Source: Frigoribacterium sp. ACAM 257 (lineage in GTDB: Bacteria > Actinomycetota > Actinomycetes > Actinomycetales > Microbacteriaceae). Taken from it: a stretch of DNA of 64,000 bases. The translations under genes were made by a program, and so were the position numbers. Below are positions 17,758 to 26,934 of the stretch, piece after piece (positions within the stretch are counted from its first letter, which is position 1; every line of letters begins with the position of its first letter). The DNA lies in assembly GCF_007954365.1 (NCBI RefSeq), contig NZ_VOLO01000003.1, positions 124,001 through 188,000 on the forward strand, in the 5' to 3' direction. The notes below the pieces were generated by a model. The model had not been told where the DNA came from. It searched no databases and saw nothing but the letters and a program-made list of their open reading frames with translations.

Positions 17758-17811
17758 GAACCGTCACGAAGGCCCGTCGCGCGCCTCCCAGGGAGTACTT
17801 CGTGACGGTTC
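17758..17811. repeat. Inverted repeat with 14-bp arms after the tRNA
   Basis: GAACCGTCACGAAG (17758-17771) and CTTCGTGACGGTTC (17798-17811) are exact complements around 26 nt. It lies just before the stop codon of the convergent Ig-like gene and may terminate both transcripts. The right arm, with its preceding GTA, shares GTACTTCGT with the palindrome at 33579-33600. Confidence 0.75.
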
Positions 17812-17830
17812 ACACACCCTCAGGGAGGGG

Positions 17831-20095
17831 CTAGAGAGCGCGGCGGGCCGGCTCGACCCACGTGGTCCAGAGCCAGGCGGCGACCGCGAGCAGCGCGGCG
17901 ACCAGGCTCGTCACCAGGAGTGCCGGCAGGGGGAACGACGAGGAGGGTGCGCCGACGAAGACGGCGGCGGCGACGGACACCCCGACGACGGCCAGCACGC
18001 CGTAGATGGTCTTCGACCAGGCCCAGACGTGGCGACCCGGCAGCGAGCCGACCGGGAGCAGGTGGACGACTAGCGAGCCGAGGCCGGCCAGGCAGACGGT
18101 CGCGAGGGACTCGCGGCCGAGCTGTGGCCAGGCTCCCGCGGCGTCGACGAGCCCGTGCAGCACCCAGGCGGTCGCGGGGACGACGACGCCCGCCGAGAGC
18201 TGCGCCGCCGAAAGGACTCCGCGGTCACGTCCGCTCGGGGTGCGTCCCGTACCCACGGCGTGGTGGCCCCCGGGGCGGACGGCTCCCAGCGTCGTGACGA
18301 GGAGGACGCCCAGGACGAGCGGGGGATCGAGCGAGAAGAGCCGGGTGGCGCCGCAGGCCACGACGGCGGCCAGCAGGAGACCTGGCGACATGCGGACGCG
18401 GAGTGAGAGGCCGAGGCGCCGTGCGACGAGCACAGCGGGAAGGAGGACCACGAGGCCGTTCAGCGCCACGAGCCCCACGACGATCCCGGCGAGGAGGCGC
18501 GCGTACTGGACCTGGCCGTCCACGCCGGCGGCCACGGCGATGGCGACGGCACCGGCGGCCAGCGCGAGACCGGACGCGACACGGGGGTCGACGGCACCGC
18601 GGTTGAACGAGGTGGGGAGCTCGGACGACCGGTTCCGGCCGGTCAGACGTGCTGCGCGAGGACGGAATCTGCCCCGGGCCGAGGCCGCGGCGAGCCGGGA
18701 CGGCCCGGCGACGAGGACGAGGAAGAGCAGGGCCACCGCGACGCCCAGCGGCCAGACCGGGCCGCCGAGCGTCTGGGCGAGGGTGGGCAGGTCCGCTCCG
18801 AACGTCGTCGCGGTGGCCCACGTGCCGGTCTGCGTCCCCTCGTCGGTGCCGGGGGCCGTGTTGCCCGGAGTTCCGCCGTCGTCGGGTCCGACCGGAGAAC
18901 CCGGGGCCCCGGCACCGTCGTCGGAGGGCCCTGTGGGCGCCGTGGGCGGCGGGACCGCACCGGGCGAGGGCGTCGCGGTCGGCCCGGGACGGGGCGTCGC
19001 CGTGGCGCCGGACGACGGCGGAGCGCTCGCCAGCACCCCGATCGTGACGCGGACCGCAGCGCTCGGCGGGCCGTAGTTGCCGGCCTGGTCGACGAGGGCC
19101 GCCTGCACGACACGGTCACCGTCCCCCAGCTCGCTGCCCCCGGCGCTGCACGACCAGGTGCCGCCGCCCGAGACGGTGGCCTGGCAGACGGGCGTGCTGT
19201 CGACGTAGACCGTCGCCAGCGCCCCGGCCTCGCCCGTCCCGGACACCGCGAGGGGCAGGGCCGCGACGCGCTGGCCGGACGTGGGGCTCGTCACGACCGG
19301 GGCCACGGGGGCGTCGCGGTCGACGACGACGCTCGACGCCGGCGAGGAGGCGGAGACCGGGACGTCCGGCACGGCAGCCGACGACTGGACGGCACGGACG
19401 GCGTGCCGACCGGACGGGAAGCCCGCCGCGGGCAGCACCGCGACCCAGCTGCCGTCCGCCGACGTGGTCGCCGTGGCGGCGGATCCCGACTCCGAGGTCA
19501 CGGTCACCATGGCGCCCGGGAAGGCCGCCCCGCCGATCTTGGCGCCGACGAGCAGGCCGGAGCCGACGGTCGGAGCCGTGAGGACCGAGAAGGAGGGGGA
19601 CGTCGCCTGGTCGAGGTCGGTGTGGTCGAGGTCGGTCACGACGGCCGTCCAGCCCGCTCCGCTCGGGACCGAGGCGGAGCAGCTCCAGGCGCCGGTCGTC
19701 GTCGTCGTCACCGAGGGGCAGAGGTCGCGGTAGGCCCCGTTGCCCGTGAGAGCCACCTTGACCCTGGCCGCCGGCGTCGCCTCGCCCTGCACCAGCACCG
19801 TGCCGGTGGCGCTGTCGTCGACGGGCCGCACGGTCGGCGCCGTGGGGGTCGCGGGCGGCGTGGTGGGGTCGGGGGTCGGGGTGGGCGCCCCGAGCTGGGG
19901 TGCGGGCGACTCCGTGGGAGCTCCCGCCGCCTCCGCAGGTCCGATCGGCCCGATCGTCGCGGACAGGCCGACGAGGAGGGTGCCGACCGCGAGGACCCAG
20001 GCGAGGCGGGCCCGCCGGCCGCGTCGGCGGTCACCGAGCTCGCGTCCGGCGACGGAGGCGGGACGCGGCGAGGGGAGGATCGTGGAGTCGAGCAC
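17831..20095 (-). CDS. Secreted/membrane protein with Ig-like repeats and C-terminal membrane domain
   Basis: 754-residue protein of unknown function. It has a basic N-terminus and a signal segment ending near residue 57 (GPAEAAG). A Pro/Thr linker follows, then tandem bacterial Ig-like modules (residues ~90-360) with repeated GTWSCSA/GAWSCSA and 'A.V.V..D...V' patterns, another Pro/Gly/Thr-rich linker (~365-430), and about eight hydrophobic membrane helices (~435-750). GTG at 20095 has GGGGAG upstream. The extracellular part resembles cell-surface adhesin-type domains; the polytopic C-terminus argues for a membrane-embedded sensor or transporter-like role. I do not recognise a specific family. 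Confidence 0.7.
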   Translation of the reverse strand: MLDSTILPSPRPASVAGRELGDRRRGRRARLAWVLAVGTLLVGLSATIGPIGPAEAAGAPTESPAPQLGAPTPTPDPTTPPATPTAPTVRPVDDSATGTVLVQGEATPAARVKVALTGNGAYRDLCPSVTTTTTGAWSCSASVPSGAGWTAVVTDLDHTDLDQATSPSFSVLTAPTVGSGLLVGAKIGGAAFPGAMVTVTSESGSAATATTSADGSWVAVLPAAGFPSGRHAVRAVQSSAAVPDVPVSASSPASSVVVDRDAPVAPVVTSPTSGQRVAALPLAVSGTGEAGALATVYVDSTPVCQATVSGGGTWSCSAGGSELGDGDRVVQAALVDQAGNYGPPSAAVRVTIGVLASAPPSSGATATPRPGPTATPSPGAVPPPTAPTGPSDDGAGAPGSPVGPDDGGTPGNTAPGTDEGTQTGTWATATTFGADLPTLAQTLGGPVWPLGVAVALLFLVLVAGPSRLAAASARGRFRPRAARLTGRNRSSELPTSFNRGAVDPRVASGLALAAGAVAIAVAAGVDGQVQYARLLAGIVVGLVALNGLVVLLPAVLVARRLGLSLRVRMSPGLLLAAVVACGATRLFSLDPPLVLGVLLVTTLGAVRPGGHHAVGTGRTPSGRDRGVLSAAQLSAGVVVPATAWVLHGLVDAAGAWPQLGRESLATVCLAGLGSLVVHLLPVGSLPGRHVWAWSKTIYGVLAVVGVSVAAAVFVGAPSSSFPLPALLVTSLVAALLAVAAWLWTTWVEPARRAL

Positions 20096-20250
20096 TGCTC
20101 CCCATTCAGCACGCTGCCGGGGGACCTGTCAATCGGTCGCCAGGACCAGTTCGCGCCCGCGCCGCGGCCCTCGGGCCCTCATGCGACAGGTGATGTCGAG
20201 AGTTCCCCCCGAAGACGCCCCGTCCACGGGGAGCCCCCATCCGGTCCATT

Positions 20251-20256
20251 TATAGT
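20251..20256 (+). promoter_or_regulatory. -10 box of the lemA-htpX operon
   Basis: TATAGT, within an AT-rich patch TTTATAGTGG, is the best -10 in the 250-bp gap before lemA. The leader would be ~80 nt and carries AAGGAG before the ATG at 20346. Confidence 0.5.
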
Positions 20257-20345
20257 GGCCCACGCATCGACGTGACCCTCGACCGGCATCCTGAGGACGA
20301 CCGCGACGCGTCCACCCGAGCCGTATCCCCAAGGAGTCACCACCC

Positions 20346-20927
20346 ATGCAACCGGCCCTCATCGCCACCCTGGTCGCCGTCGGGATCATCGTCCTGCTCG
20401 TCGTGATCGCCGGCATCTACCTCTGGTCGACCTACAACAGCCTGGTCACGCTCAAGGTCCGAGTCGACGAGGCGTGGAGCGACATCACGATCCAGCTGAA
20501 GCGCCGGGCCGACCTGATCCCGAACATCATCGAGTCGGTCAAGGGCTACGCGTCGCACGAGGCGAAGGTGTTCCAGAACGTCACGGAGGCGCGGGCCGAG
20601 ACCCTGGGGGCACAGACGCCCGCAGAGGCGTCCGCCGCCGAGGGCCACATGCAGACGGCGCTCAAGAGCATCTTCGCCGTGTCGGAGGCCTACCCGCAGC
20701 TGCAGGCGAGCCAGAACTTCCTGCAGCTGCAATCGGAGCTCGTCGACACCGAGGACAAGATCCAGGCCGCGCGCCGGTTCTACAACGGCGGTGTCCGCGA
20801 GTTCAACACCAAGACACGCACGTTCCCGAACACCCTCTTCGTGAAGCGCCTCGGCTTCACCGAGCGCGACTTCTTCGAGGTGGCCGAGCCGTCGGCCATC
20901 GCCGAGCCGCCGCGCGTCCAGTTCTAG
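20346..20927 (+). CDS. LemA family protein
   Basis: 193-residue LemA protein: an N-terminal membrane helix (residues ~7-28), an extracellular or cytoplasmic helical bundle with the hallmark LKRRADLIPNIIESVKGYA, and a C-terminal ARRFYNGGVREFNTKTRTFP followed by FVKRLGF. The function of the family is poorly defined. Its partner immediately downstream (27-bp spacing) is an M48 protease, a common pairing that suggests joint membrane quality control. AAGGAG is 9 nt upstream of the ATG. Confidence 0.92.
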   Translation: MQPALIATLVAVGIIVLLVVIAGIYLWSTYNSLVTLKVRVDEAWSDITIQLKRRADLIPNIIESVKGYASHEAKVFQNVTEARAETLGAQTPAEASAAEGHMQTALKSIFAVSEAYPQLQASQNFLQLQSELVDTEDKIQAARRFYNGGVREFNTKTRTFPNTLFVKRLGFTERDFFEVAEPSAIAEPPRVQF

Positions 20928-20954
20928 CGCCGCGGCTCCGCCAGGGCTCCTGCC

Positions 20955-21863
20955 ATGTACTCGGCCATCGCGCGGAACAAGCGCAACACGGTCTTCATCG
21001 TCCTGATCTTCCTGCTCATCGTGGGCGCGCTGGGCTTCGCTGCCTCTGCCCTCTGGAACAGCCCCTCCATCGGCTTCGTCGTCCTCGTCGGCGCCGCCGT
21101 CTACGCGCTGATCCAGTACTTCGCCGCCGGGCGGCAGGCGCTCTCGATGAGCGGCGCGCAGGAGGTCGACGGGACGACGGCGCCGAGGCTCTGGCGCACG
21201 GTCGAGAACCTCTCGATCACCATGGGCATGCCGATGCCGAAGGTGTACGTCGTCGTCGACCCTGCCCCCAACGCGTTCGCGACCGGACGTGACCCCGACC
21301 ACGCGGTCGTGGCGGCCACGACGGGCCTGCTCGCGCTGATGGACGACGCTGAGCTGCAGGGCGTCATGGCGCACGAGATGGGCCACGTCAAGAACTACGA
21401 CATCCGCGTGTCGACCATGGTCTTCGGGCTGGTCGTCGCGGTCGGCTTCCTCGCCGACGTCCTGATGCGCATGTCGTTCCTCAGCGCGCTCACCGGGGGG
21501 CGCAACAACAACAACGGCAACGGAGGCGGCGGCGGCTCGAACCCGGTGTTCCTCGTGCTGGGCCTCGTCGCGATGATCATCGCGCCGCTCGCCGCCGCGG
21601 GCGTGCAGGCCGCCGTCTCCCGTCAGCGCGAGTACCTCGCCGACGCGACCGGGGCGCTCACCACCCGCCACCCCGAGGGGCTCGCCAGCGCGCTCGAGAA
21701 GCTCGGCGCCTATGGCCGCCCCATGCAGCAACAGAGCACGTCCATGTCGCACCTGTGGATCAGCGACCCGATGAAGCCGGGCCTCATGGACCGTCTCTTC
21801 AGCACGCACCCGCCCCTCGCCGACCGGGTCGCGCGGCTGCGCGAGAACGCCGAGCGCTTCTAG
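20955..21863 (+). CDS. htpX: M48 family zinc metalloprotease, HtpX-like
   Basis: Membrane-bound protease of 302 residues likely to degrade misfolded membrane proteins. Two N-terminal helices (residues ~15-60) precede the catalytic domain. HEMGH at residues 139-143 gives the two zinc-binding histidines and the catalytic Glu, and the downstream REYLADATGAL supplies the third ligand (Glu). A Gly/Asn-rich insert (NNNNGNGGGGG) sits between them, followed by another hydrophobic helix and a C-terminal STHPPLADRVARLREN that is typical of the family. Its stop overlaps that of the convergent alkX gene (CTAG). Confidence 0.92.
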   Translation: MYSAIARNKRNTVFIVLIFLLIVGALGFAASALWNSPSIGFVVLVGAAVYALIQYFAAGRQALSMSGAQEVDGTTAPRLWRTVENLSITMGMPMPKVYVVVDPAPNAFATGRDPDHAVVAATTGLLALMDDAELQGVMAHEMGHVKNYDIRVSTMVFGLVVAVGFLADVLMRMSFLSALTGGRNNNNGNGGGGGSNPVFLVLGLVAMIIAPLAAAGVQAAVSRQREYLADATGALTTRHPEGLASALEKLGAYGRPMQQQSTSMSHLWISDPMKPGLMDRLFSTHPPLADRVARLRENAERF

Positions 21864-23116
21864 CCCGCCTCGCCGCGGTCCGTCGCGGCCAGACCGGCCG
21901 CCACGACGGCTTGCCGCAGCTCGGCGGCCAGGTCGCCTCGCGGAACGACCTCGACGCCGTCGAGCCCTTGCCAGGCGGCGGCCCGGCCCAGCAGCGCCGC
22001 GAGGCGTCCGACGTCGACCGGCAGGTCGCGCTCACGCCACGACGCCTGCACGCGGAGGACGCCCGCCTGTCGGTCGCTCTTGAGGTCGACGCGGGCGACG
22101 AGCTGGTCGTCCTGCAGCACGGGCAGCACGTAGTAGCCGTGCACCCGCTTCGCCTGCGGCGTGTAGATCTCGATCCGGTACCGGAAGCCGAAGAGCCGCT
22201 CGGCCCGGGGGCGGTGCCACACCACGGGGTCGAAGGGCGACAGCAGGGCGTCCGCCTCGAGTCGGCGAGGCAGCCGCGCCTCGGCGTGCAGCCACGCGGA
22301 CGACGCCCAGCCGTCGACCGACACGGGCTGCACGACGCCCGCGTCGTGCAGCTCACGGAGCGCGGGCACGACGTCGGCCGCCTTCAGCCGCCAGTAGTCG
22401 GCCAGGTCGGAGGCGGTGGCGACGCCGGAGGCGCGGGCCGCGTGGGCGACCAGCTGGCGGTGCGCCTCGCCCCGGTCGACCTCGACGCCCAGCACCGCTG
22501 CCGGCAGGACCTGCTCGGGCAGCGCGTACACGCGCTCGAAGCGACGGCGACCCGCGCTCACCAGCGAGCCCACGCGGAAGAGGGCCTCGAGTCCGCGCTT
22601 CACGTCGCCCCACCCCCACCACGGGCCGGTGCGGGTCGGCGACGGGAACAGGTCGGCGTCGTGCTCGACGAGGCTGGCGGGCAGCGGGCCCTTCTCCCGG
22701 ATCTCGTCGAGCAACCAGCGCGCCATCTGCGGCTTCGTCGAGAGCCACGAGTTCTCGTCTGCCCGCCAACGGCCGTCGTAGTCGCTCATGCGCCAGCGCA
22801 TGAGCGGCCAGCTCGCGACGGGGAGGATCGCCGCCTCGTGCGCCCAGTACTCGACGAACCGGCCCCGAGGCGCGAACACGAGCCGATCGAGCGCGTCTCG
22901 GTCGTAGTGGCCCAGTCGGGCGAAGACCGGGAGGTGGTGGCTGCGCTCGAAGACGTTCACCGAGTCGATCTGCAGCAGGCCGAGCCGGTCGACGAGGCTG
23001 GTGAGCTGGCGCGTGCCCACGGCCGTCGAGCCCGGGGCGGCCGCCGGCCGGCCGAGGCCCTGCGCCGCCAGGGCGACGCGGCGGGCGAGGGCAGGGGAGA
23101 GGCGGTCACGGGGCAC
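21860..23116 (-). CDS. Winged-helix DNA glycosylase, YcaQ/AlkX type
   Basis: 418-residue member of the HTH_42 family that excises alkylated bases and unhooks interstrand crosslinks. The N-terminal part holds LLQIDSVN, whose Q-hydrophobic-D matches the catalytic motif described for the YcaQ/AlkX branch (the AlkZ branch has QxQ); further family segments are HHLPVFARLG, EYWAHEAAILP and WRMSDYDG. Later come WWGWGDVKRGLEALF, LLSPFDPVVWHRPRAERLFGF and a C-terminal KVHGYYVLP-type motif, here RVHGYYVLPVL. The GTG start is leaderless (-10 at 23123-23128). Confidence 0.87.
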   Translation of the reverse strand: MPRDRLSPALARRVALAAQGLGRPAAAPGSTAVGTRQLTSLVDRLGLLQIDSVNVFERSHHLPVFARLGHYDRDALDRLVFAPRGRFVEYWAHEAAILPVASWPLMRWRMSDYDGRWRADENSWLSTKPQMARWLLDEIREKGPLPASLVEHDADLFPSPTRTGPWWGWGDVKRGLEALFRVGSLVSAGRRRFERVYALPEQVLPAAVLGVEVDRGEAHRQLVAHAARASGVATASDLADYWRLKAADVVPALRELHDAGVVQPVSVDGWASSAWLHAEARLPRRLEADALLSPFDPVVWHRPRAERLFGFRYRIEIYTPQAKRVHGYYVLPVLQDDQLVARVDLKSDRQAGVLRVQASWRERDLPVDVGRLAALLGRAAAWQGLDGVEVVPRGDLAAELRQAVVAAGLAATDRGEAG

Positions 23117-23122
23117 GGTGCG

Positions 23123-23128
23123 AGGCTA
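23123..23128 (-). promoter_or_regulatory. -10 box of alkX, leaderless
   Basis: On the minus strand this reads TAGCCT, 6 nt before the GTG at 23116. Confidence 0.5.
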
Positions 23129-23231
23129 GCCGTGACCTCCGACACGAGACCGGCCCGGCGCCTCCTCCCGCCCCCTCGGTGCATGCCGAGCGGGGCATGG
23201 ACGACGGGGCGGAACACCACCGGGCCCGCCC

Positions 23232-23237
23232 TACACT
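23232..23237 (+). promoter_or_regulatory. -10 box of the AI-2E transporter gene, leaderless
   Basis: TACACT ends 6 nt before the ATG at 23244. The alkX promoter faces the other way ~105 nt away. Confidence 0.5.
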
Positions 23238-23243
23238 GAGCGC

Positions 23244-24422
23244 ATGATGCGCCGCAGCAGGCTCCCGCGGGGAGCGGCCGAGAAGGTGACCGACCCGAGC
23301 GCCCCCTCGGGGTGGGCGCCCGACCCGTCGGTGCCGCGAGGCATGGTCATCGCCGGCGCGTGGTCCTGGCGGGTCCTGCTCGTGGTGGCGGTGGTGGCCG
23401 TGTTCGTCTGGCTGGTGATCCAGCTCCGCATCATCGTCATCCCGTTCCTGGTCGCCCTGCTCGTCTCGGCCCTGCTCGTCCCCTTCTCGGGGTGGCTGCA
23501 GCGTCACCGCTGGCCGAAGTGGGTCGCGGTCGTCGTGAGCCTCGTCGGCTTCCTGGTCGTCGTCGCGGGGCTCTTCACCCTCGTCGTCCTGCAGATCGTC
23601 GACGGCTGGCCGGCGCTGCGCGACCGGTCCGTCGCCTCCTACGGCGAGCTCAAGGACTTCCTGCTCGCGTCGCCCCTCCACCTCACCGAGGGGCAGCTCA
23701 ACGGCTACGTGAGCGATGCGGTCGCCGCGCTGCAGCAGGACAGCCAGCCCCTGCTGCGGGGCGCCCTGTCGATCGGCTCGACGGCGGGCCACGTCGGCGC
23801 GGGGCTCGTGCTCATGCTCTTCACGACGATCTTCCTGCTCGTCGGCGGCGGCGAGATCTGGCGCTGGGTGGTCAGGCTGTTCCCGCGCGCCGCGCGCGAG
23901 GCCGTCGACGGGGCGGGCCGGGCAGGCTGGCTGACGCTGACGAACTTCGTCAAGGTGCAGATCTTCGTGGCGTTCGTCGACGCCGTCGGCATCGGGCTCG
24001 GCGCGCTCCTCCTCGGGCTGCCGCTCGTCGCGCCGATCGCGATCGCCGTGTTCCTCGGGTCGTTCGTGCCCGTCGTCGGCGCCGTCGCCACCGGGGCGAT
24101 CGCGGTCGTGATCGCGCTCGTCTACAACGGCTGGGTGGTCGCGCTGCTGATGCTCGCCGTCGTGATCCTGGTCCAGCAGATCGAGGGGCACCTCCTGCAG
24201 CCCTTCGTCATGGGCAGCGCGGTCAAGGTGCACCCGCTGGCCGTCGTCTTCGCCGTGGCGGCCGGCGCCCTCCTCGCCGGCATCCCCGGAGCGCTCTTCG
24301 CGGTGCCCGTCATTGCCGTCCTCAACGTCATGATCGGCTACGTCGCGAGGGGCTCGTGGCGCACGACCCCCCGACCGACGTCCGCCGACGTCACCTCGCC
24401 CGGAAAGGCCACGGATGTCTGA
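23244..24422 (+). CDS. AI-2E family transporter (PerM/YdiK-like)
   Basis: 392-residue polytopic inner-membrane protein. After a short soluble start there are about eight hydrophobic segments, among them VLLVVAVVAVFVWLVIQLR, IIVIPFLVALLVSALLVPF and GLVLMLFTTIFLLVGGGE, then the family's closing block with QQIEGHLLQPFVMGSAVKV and GALFAVPV. Substrates are uncertain: some members export autoinducer-2 and others are Na+/H+ antiporters. It overlaps the threonine ammonia-lyase gene by 8 bp, suggesting cotranscription. Confidence 0.88.
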   Translation: MMRRSRLPRGAAEKVTDPSAPSGWAPDPSVPRGMVIAGAWSWRVLLVVAVVAVFVWLVIQLRIIVIPFLVALLVSALLVPFSGWLQRHRWPKWVAVVVSLVGFLVVVAGLFTLVVLQIVDGWPALRDRSVASYGELKDFLLASPLHLTEGQLNGYVSDAVAALQQDSQPLLRGALSIGSTAGHVGAGLVLMLFTTIFLLVGGGEIWRWVVRLFPRAAREAVDGAGRAGWLTLTNFVKVQIFVAFVDAVGIGLGALLLGLPLVAPIAIAVFLGSFVPVVGAVATGAIAVVIALVYNGWVVALLMLAVVILVQQIEGHLLQPFVMGSAVKVHPLAVVFAVAAGALLAGIPGALFAVPVIAVLNVMIGYVARGSWRTTPRPTSADVTSPGKATDV

Positions 24423-25653
24423 CCTCACGATCGCCGGTCCCACGCTGCTCGAGATCGAGGAGGCGCGCGAGCGCGTCTCGCGCGTCGCCCGCGTCACGCC
24501 GATGGAGAGCTCGCGGTTCCTGGCCGAGCTGCTCGGGTCGCCGGTGCACCTCAAGTGCGAGAACCTCCAGCGCACCGGCTCGTACAAGATCCGGGGCGCC
24601 TACAACCGCCTGACGCAGCTGACGGACGAGGAGAAGTCGCGGGGCGTCGTTGCGGCGTCGGCGGGCAACCACGCCCAGGGCGTCGCCTTCGCCGCCCGCG
24701 AGCTGGGCATCGCCGCGACGATCTTCATGCCCGTCGGGGTCGCCCTGCCCAAGCTGCAGGCGACGAGGGAGTACGGCGCCGACGTCGTGCTCAGCGGCCA
24801 CGACGTCGAGCAGGCGCTGCGCGCGGCCGCCGAGTTCGCCGCGAGCACCGGCGCGGCCCTCATCCCGCCCTTCGACCACCCCGACGTCGTCGCCGGCCAG
24901 GGCACCCTCGGCCTGGAGATCCTCGAGCAGGTCCCCGACGTCGACACGATCATCGTGCCCATCGGCGGAGGCGGCCTCATCGCCGGCGTGGCCAGCGCGG
25001 TCGCGCAGCAGACGGCCCGGACGGGCCGCTCGGTCCGTGTCATCGGCGTGCAGGCGGCCAACGCGGCTCCCTACGCCGTGTCGATGGCGAGCGGCGTCCG
25101 CACGGACATCACGGCCCTGCCGACCATCGCCGACGGCATCGCGGTGGCCCGCCCCGGCGTGCTGAACTTCGAGATCGTGCGCCAGACCGTCGACCAGGTC
25201 GTCACGGTGGGCGACGACGACACGGCAAGGGCGATGCTCGTGCTGCTCGAGCGAGCCAAGCTCGTCGTCGAGGCAGCCGGCGCGGTGGGCGTCGCAGCCG
25301 TGATGACCGAGCAGGTGCGTGACCTGGGGACCACCGTGATCGTGCTCAGCGGCGGCAACATCGACCCCTTGATGATGGAGCGCGTCATCAGCCGCGGCCT
25401 CGCCGCCGCCGAGCGCTACCTCAAGCTGCGGGTCGGCCTGCCCGACCGGCCGGGCCAGCTGACCCGCGTCTCGCAGATCCTGTCCGACGCGAACGCCAAC
25501 GTGGTCGAGGTGCTGCACACCCGCCACCAGCGGGGCCTGCAGATCAGCGAGGTCGAACTCGAGCTGAGCGTCGAGACGCGCGGGCCGGACCACGTCGAGG
25601 ACGTCCTGCGGCGGCTCCGCGACGCCGGCTTCGACCCGAACGTCGACTTCTAG
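24415..25653 (+). CDS. ilvA: Threonine ammonia-lyase with ACT domain
   Basis: PLP enzyme converting threonine to 2-oxobutanoate and ammonia, feeding isoleucine synthesis or threonine catabolism. The 412-residue product has the PLP lysine in TGSYKIRGA (Lys ~58), the substrate loop SAGNHAQGVA, the glycine loop PIGGGGLIAG near residue 181 and a C-terminal ACT domain (~335-410) starting RVGLPDRPGQLTRVSQIL. A single ACT domain and ~400-residue size fit the shorter, ilvA-TIGR01127-like type rather than E. coli IlvA. ATG overlaps the preceding gene. Confidence 0.92.
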   Translation: MSDLTIAGPTLLEIEEARERVSRVARVTPMESSRFLAELLGSPVHLKCENLQRTGSYKIRGAYNRLTQLTDEEKSRGVVAASAGNHAQGVAFAARELGIAATIFMPVGVALPKLQATREYGADVVLSGHDVEQALRAAAEFAASTGAALIPPFDHPDVVAGQGTLGLEILEQVPDVDTIIVPIGGGGLIAGVASAVAQQTARTGRSVRVIGVQAANAAPYAVSMASGVRTDITALPTIADGIAVARPGVLNFEIVRQTVDQVVTVGDDDTARAMLVLLERAKLVVEAAGAVGVAAVMTEQVRDLGTTVIVLSGGNIDPLMMERVISRGLAAAERYLKLRVGLPDRPGQLTRVSQILSDANANVVEVLHTRHQRGLQISEVELELSVETRGPDHVEDVLRRLRDAGFDPNVDF

Positions 25654-25683
25654 GCGGCAGCGCGCCGTCGCGGCCGGCGGACG

Positions 25684-25727
25684 CACGACGGGGGCCCCTG
25701 CTCGGCTGAGCAGGGGCCCCCGTCGTG
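25684..25727. terminator. Bidirectional terminator between ilvA and greA
   Basis: The 20-bp arms CACGACGGGGGCCCCTGCTC (25684-25703) and its exact complement (25708-25727) enclose a 4-nt loop GGCT. It lies between convergent genes. There is no T-tract on either side. Confidence 0.8.
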
Positions 25728-25754
25728 GTCGAGTCCGGTCAGGGACCGTACCGA

Positions 25755-26249
25755 TCAGGGCACGTAGGTCTCGACCGCGGTGACCGAGACCGTGATCTCC
25801 TTGCCGTTCGGCGCCGTGTAGCTGGTCGTCGTGCCGACCTTCTGGCCGTTGATGGCCTGGCCGAGCGGGCTCGTCTCGCTGTAGACCGAGAGGTCGCTGC
25901 CGGGCGCGATGATCTCGCGGTTCCCGAGCAGGAACGTGCTGGGGTCGCCGGCGATCGTCGCGGTCACGACGGTGCCGGGGCCGACGATGCCGTCGGCGGC
26001 CGTCGACTCGCCGACCGTGGCGTGCTTCAGCAGGTTGATCAGGGTGCGGATGCGCGCCTCGATCTTGCCCTGCTCGTCCTTCGCGGCGTGGTAGCCGCCG
26101 TTCTCCTTGAGGTCGCCCTCTTCGCGAGCGGCCTCGATGCGGCCCACGATCTCGGCTCGGCCCTCGCCGCTCAGCGTCTCGAGCTCGGCCTGGAGGCGGT
26201 CGCGGGCGTCGGGCGTCAGCCAGGTGGTGGCGTCGTTGTCTTGGCTCAT
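25755..26249 (-). CDS. greA: Transcription elongation factor GreA
   Basis: Stimulates RNA polymerase to cleave backtracked transcripts. The 164-residue product has the N-terminal coiled coil with the acidic tip region (AREEGDLKENGGYHAAKDEQ, residues ~43-62) and the C-terminal FKBP-like domain (GTVVTATIAG, SPLGQAINGQKVG). The usual position next to DUF4307 and mca is kept, as in mycobacteria. Confidence 0.95.
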   Translation of the reverse strand: MSQDNDATTWLTPDARDRLQAELETLSGEGRAEIVGRIEAAREEGDLKENGGYHAAKDEQGKIEARIRTLINLLKHATVGESTAADGIVGPGTVVTATIAGDPSTFLLGNREIIAPGSDLSVYSETSPLGQAINGQKVGTTTSYTAPNGKEITVSVTAVETYVP

Positions 26250-26337
26250 GGTGTCTCCGTCCGTGCGGCGGCCAGCGCGTGCGGCGGCCCTGTCCGCGGG
26301 AGCGGGGGCCGCGCGCCCGGGCGGGGCACGCCCACCG

Positions 26338-26368
26338 AAAAAAGGAGACCGGCCGAGTGGCCGGTCTC
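26338..26368 (-). terminator. Intrinsic terminator of the DUF4307 gene
   Basis: The stem GAGACCGGCC/GGCCGGTCTC (26345-26354, 26359-26368) with GAGT loop is followed, in minus-strand reading, by a run of six T (26338-26343). This is the only textbook Rho-independent terminator in the window. Confidence 0.9.
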
Positions 26369-26385
26369 GTGGGTGTCCGCGCAGT

Positions 26386-26865
26386 CTACGGAAGCCAGCA
26401 CTCGTAGATCAAGCCTGTCACGGCGCGTTCGCTGGTCGCGAGCGACGTCGTGTAGGTGGTCGAGTACGTGCTCGAGGCCGGCAGGTGCACGACCTTCCAG
26501 CCCACGATGCTGAACTTCTGGTTCTGTGCCTGCACGGCGCAGCTCACCTCGCTGCCCGGCTGGGTGCTGATCGTGTACTGCACGTCGACCGCGCGGTCGT
26601 CGAGCACGGAGTAGCCCACGTCGGTGCTCTCGAGCTTCGAGCCGTCGCCGTCGAACGCGGCGAAGACGACCCACGCGGCGAACACCACGACGAAGGAGGC
26701 GGCGACCGCGATCGCGATCCAGCGACCGCGCCGCCGGGTGCCGGTGCTGCGCCCGTAGCGGGCGTCCAGCCTGGCCGTCTCGCCGTCGGGTCGACCGTCG
26801 GAGGCGCCGCCGACGGGCTGCTCGGGCGCAGCGGCCGGTGAGGGTGCGGGGGGCATGGACGCCAC
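26386..26865 (-). CDS. DUF4307 domain-containing membrane protein
   Basis: 159-residue single-pass membrane protein of unknown function. It has a Pro/Ala-rich cytoplasmic N-terminus, LDARYGR, an RRRGR stop-transfer-like patch, one helix (residues ~50-70, IAIAVAASFVVVFAAWVVFA) and an extracytoplasmic beta-rich domain ending CWLP. Its neighbour pair greA and mca matches the mycobacterial Rv1080c-Rv1081c-Rv1082 order (from memory). GTG at 26865 or ATG at 26856 are both possible starts. A terminator lies 18 nt past the stop. Confidence 0.85.
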   Translation of the reverse strand: MASMPPAPSPAAAPEQPVGGASDGRPDGETARLDARYGRSTGTRRRGRWIAIAVAASFVVVFAAWVVFAAFDGDGSKLESTDVGYSVLDDRAVDVQYTISTQPGSEVSCAVQAQNQKFSIVGWKVVHLPASSTYSTTYTTSLATSERAVTGLIYECWLP

Positions 26866-26881
26866 GGGAACTCCGTCCGAT

Positions 26882-26887
26882 TATCCT
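26882..26887 (+). promoter_or_regulatory. Probable -10 box of mca
   Basis: TATCCT fits TANNNT; the leader would be ~40 nt with GTGAGGA before the GTG at 26935. It overlaps the upstream region of the divergent DUF4307 gene. Confidence 0.4.
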
Positions 26888-26934
26888 TGTCCCGAGGGTA
26901 GCAACGTCTGCCCTGCACGAATTGTGAGGAACCC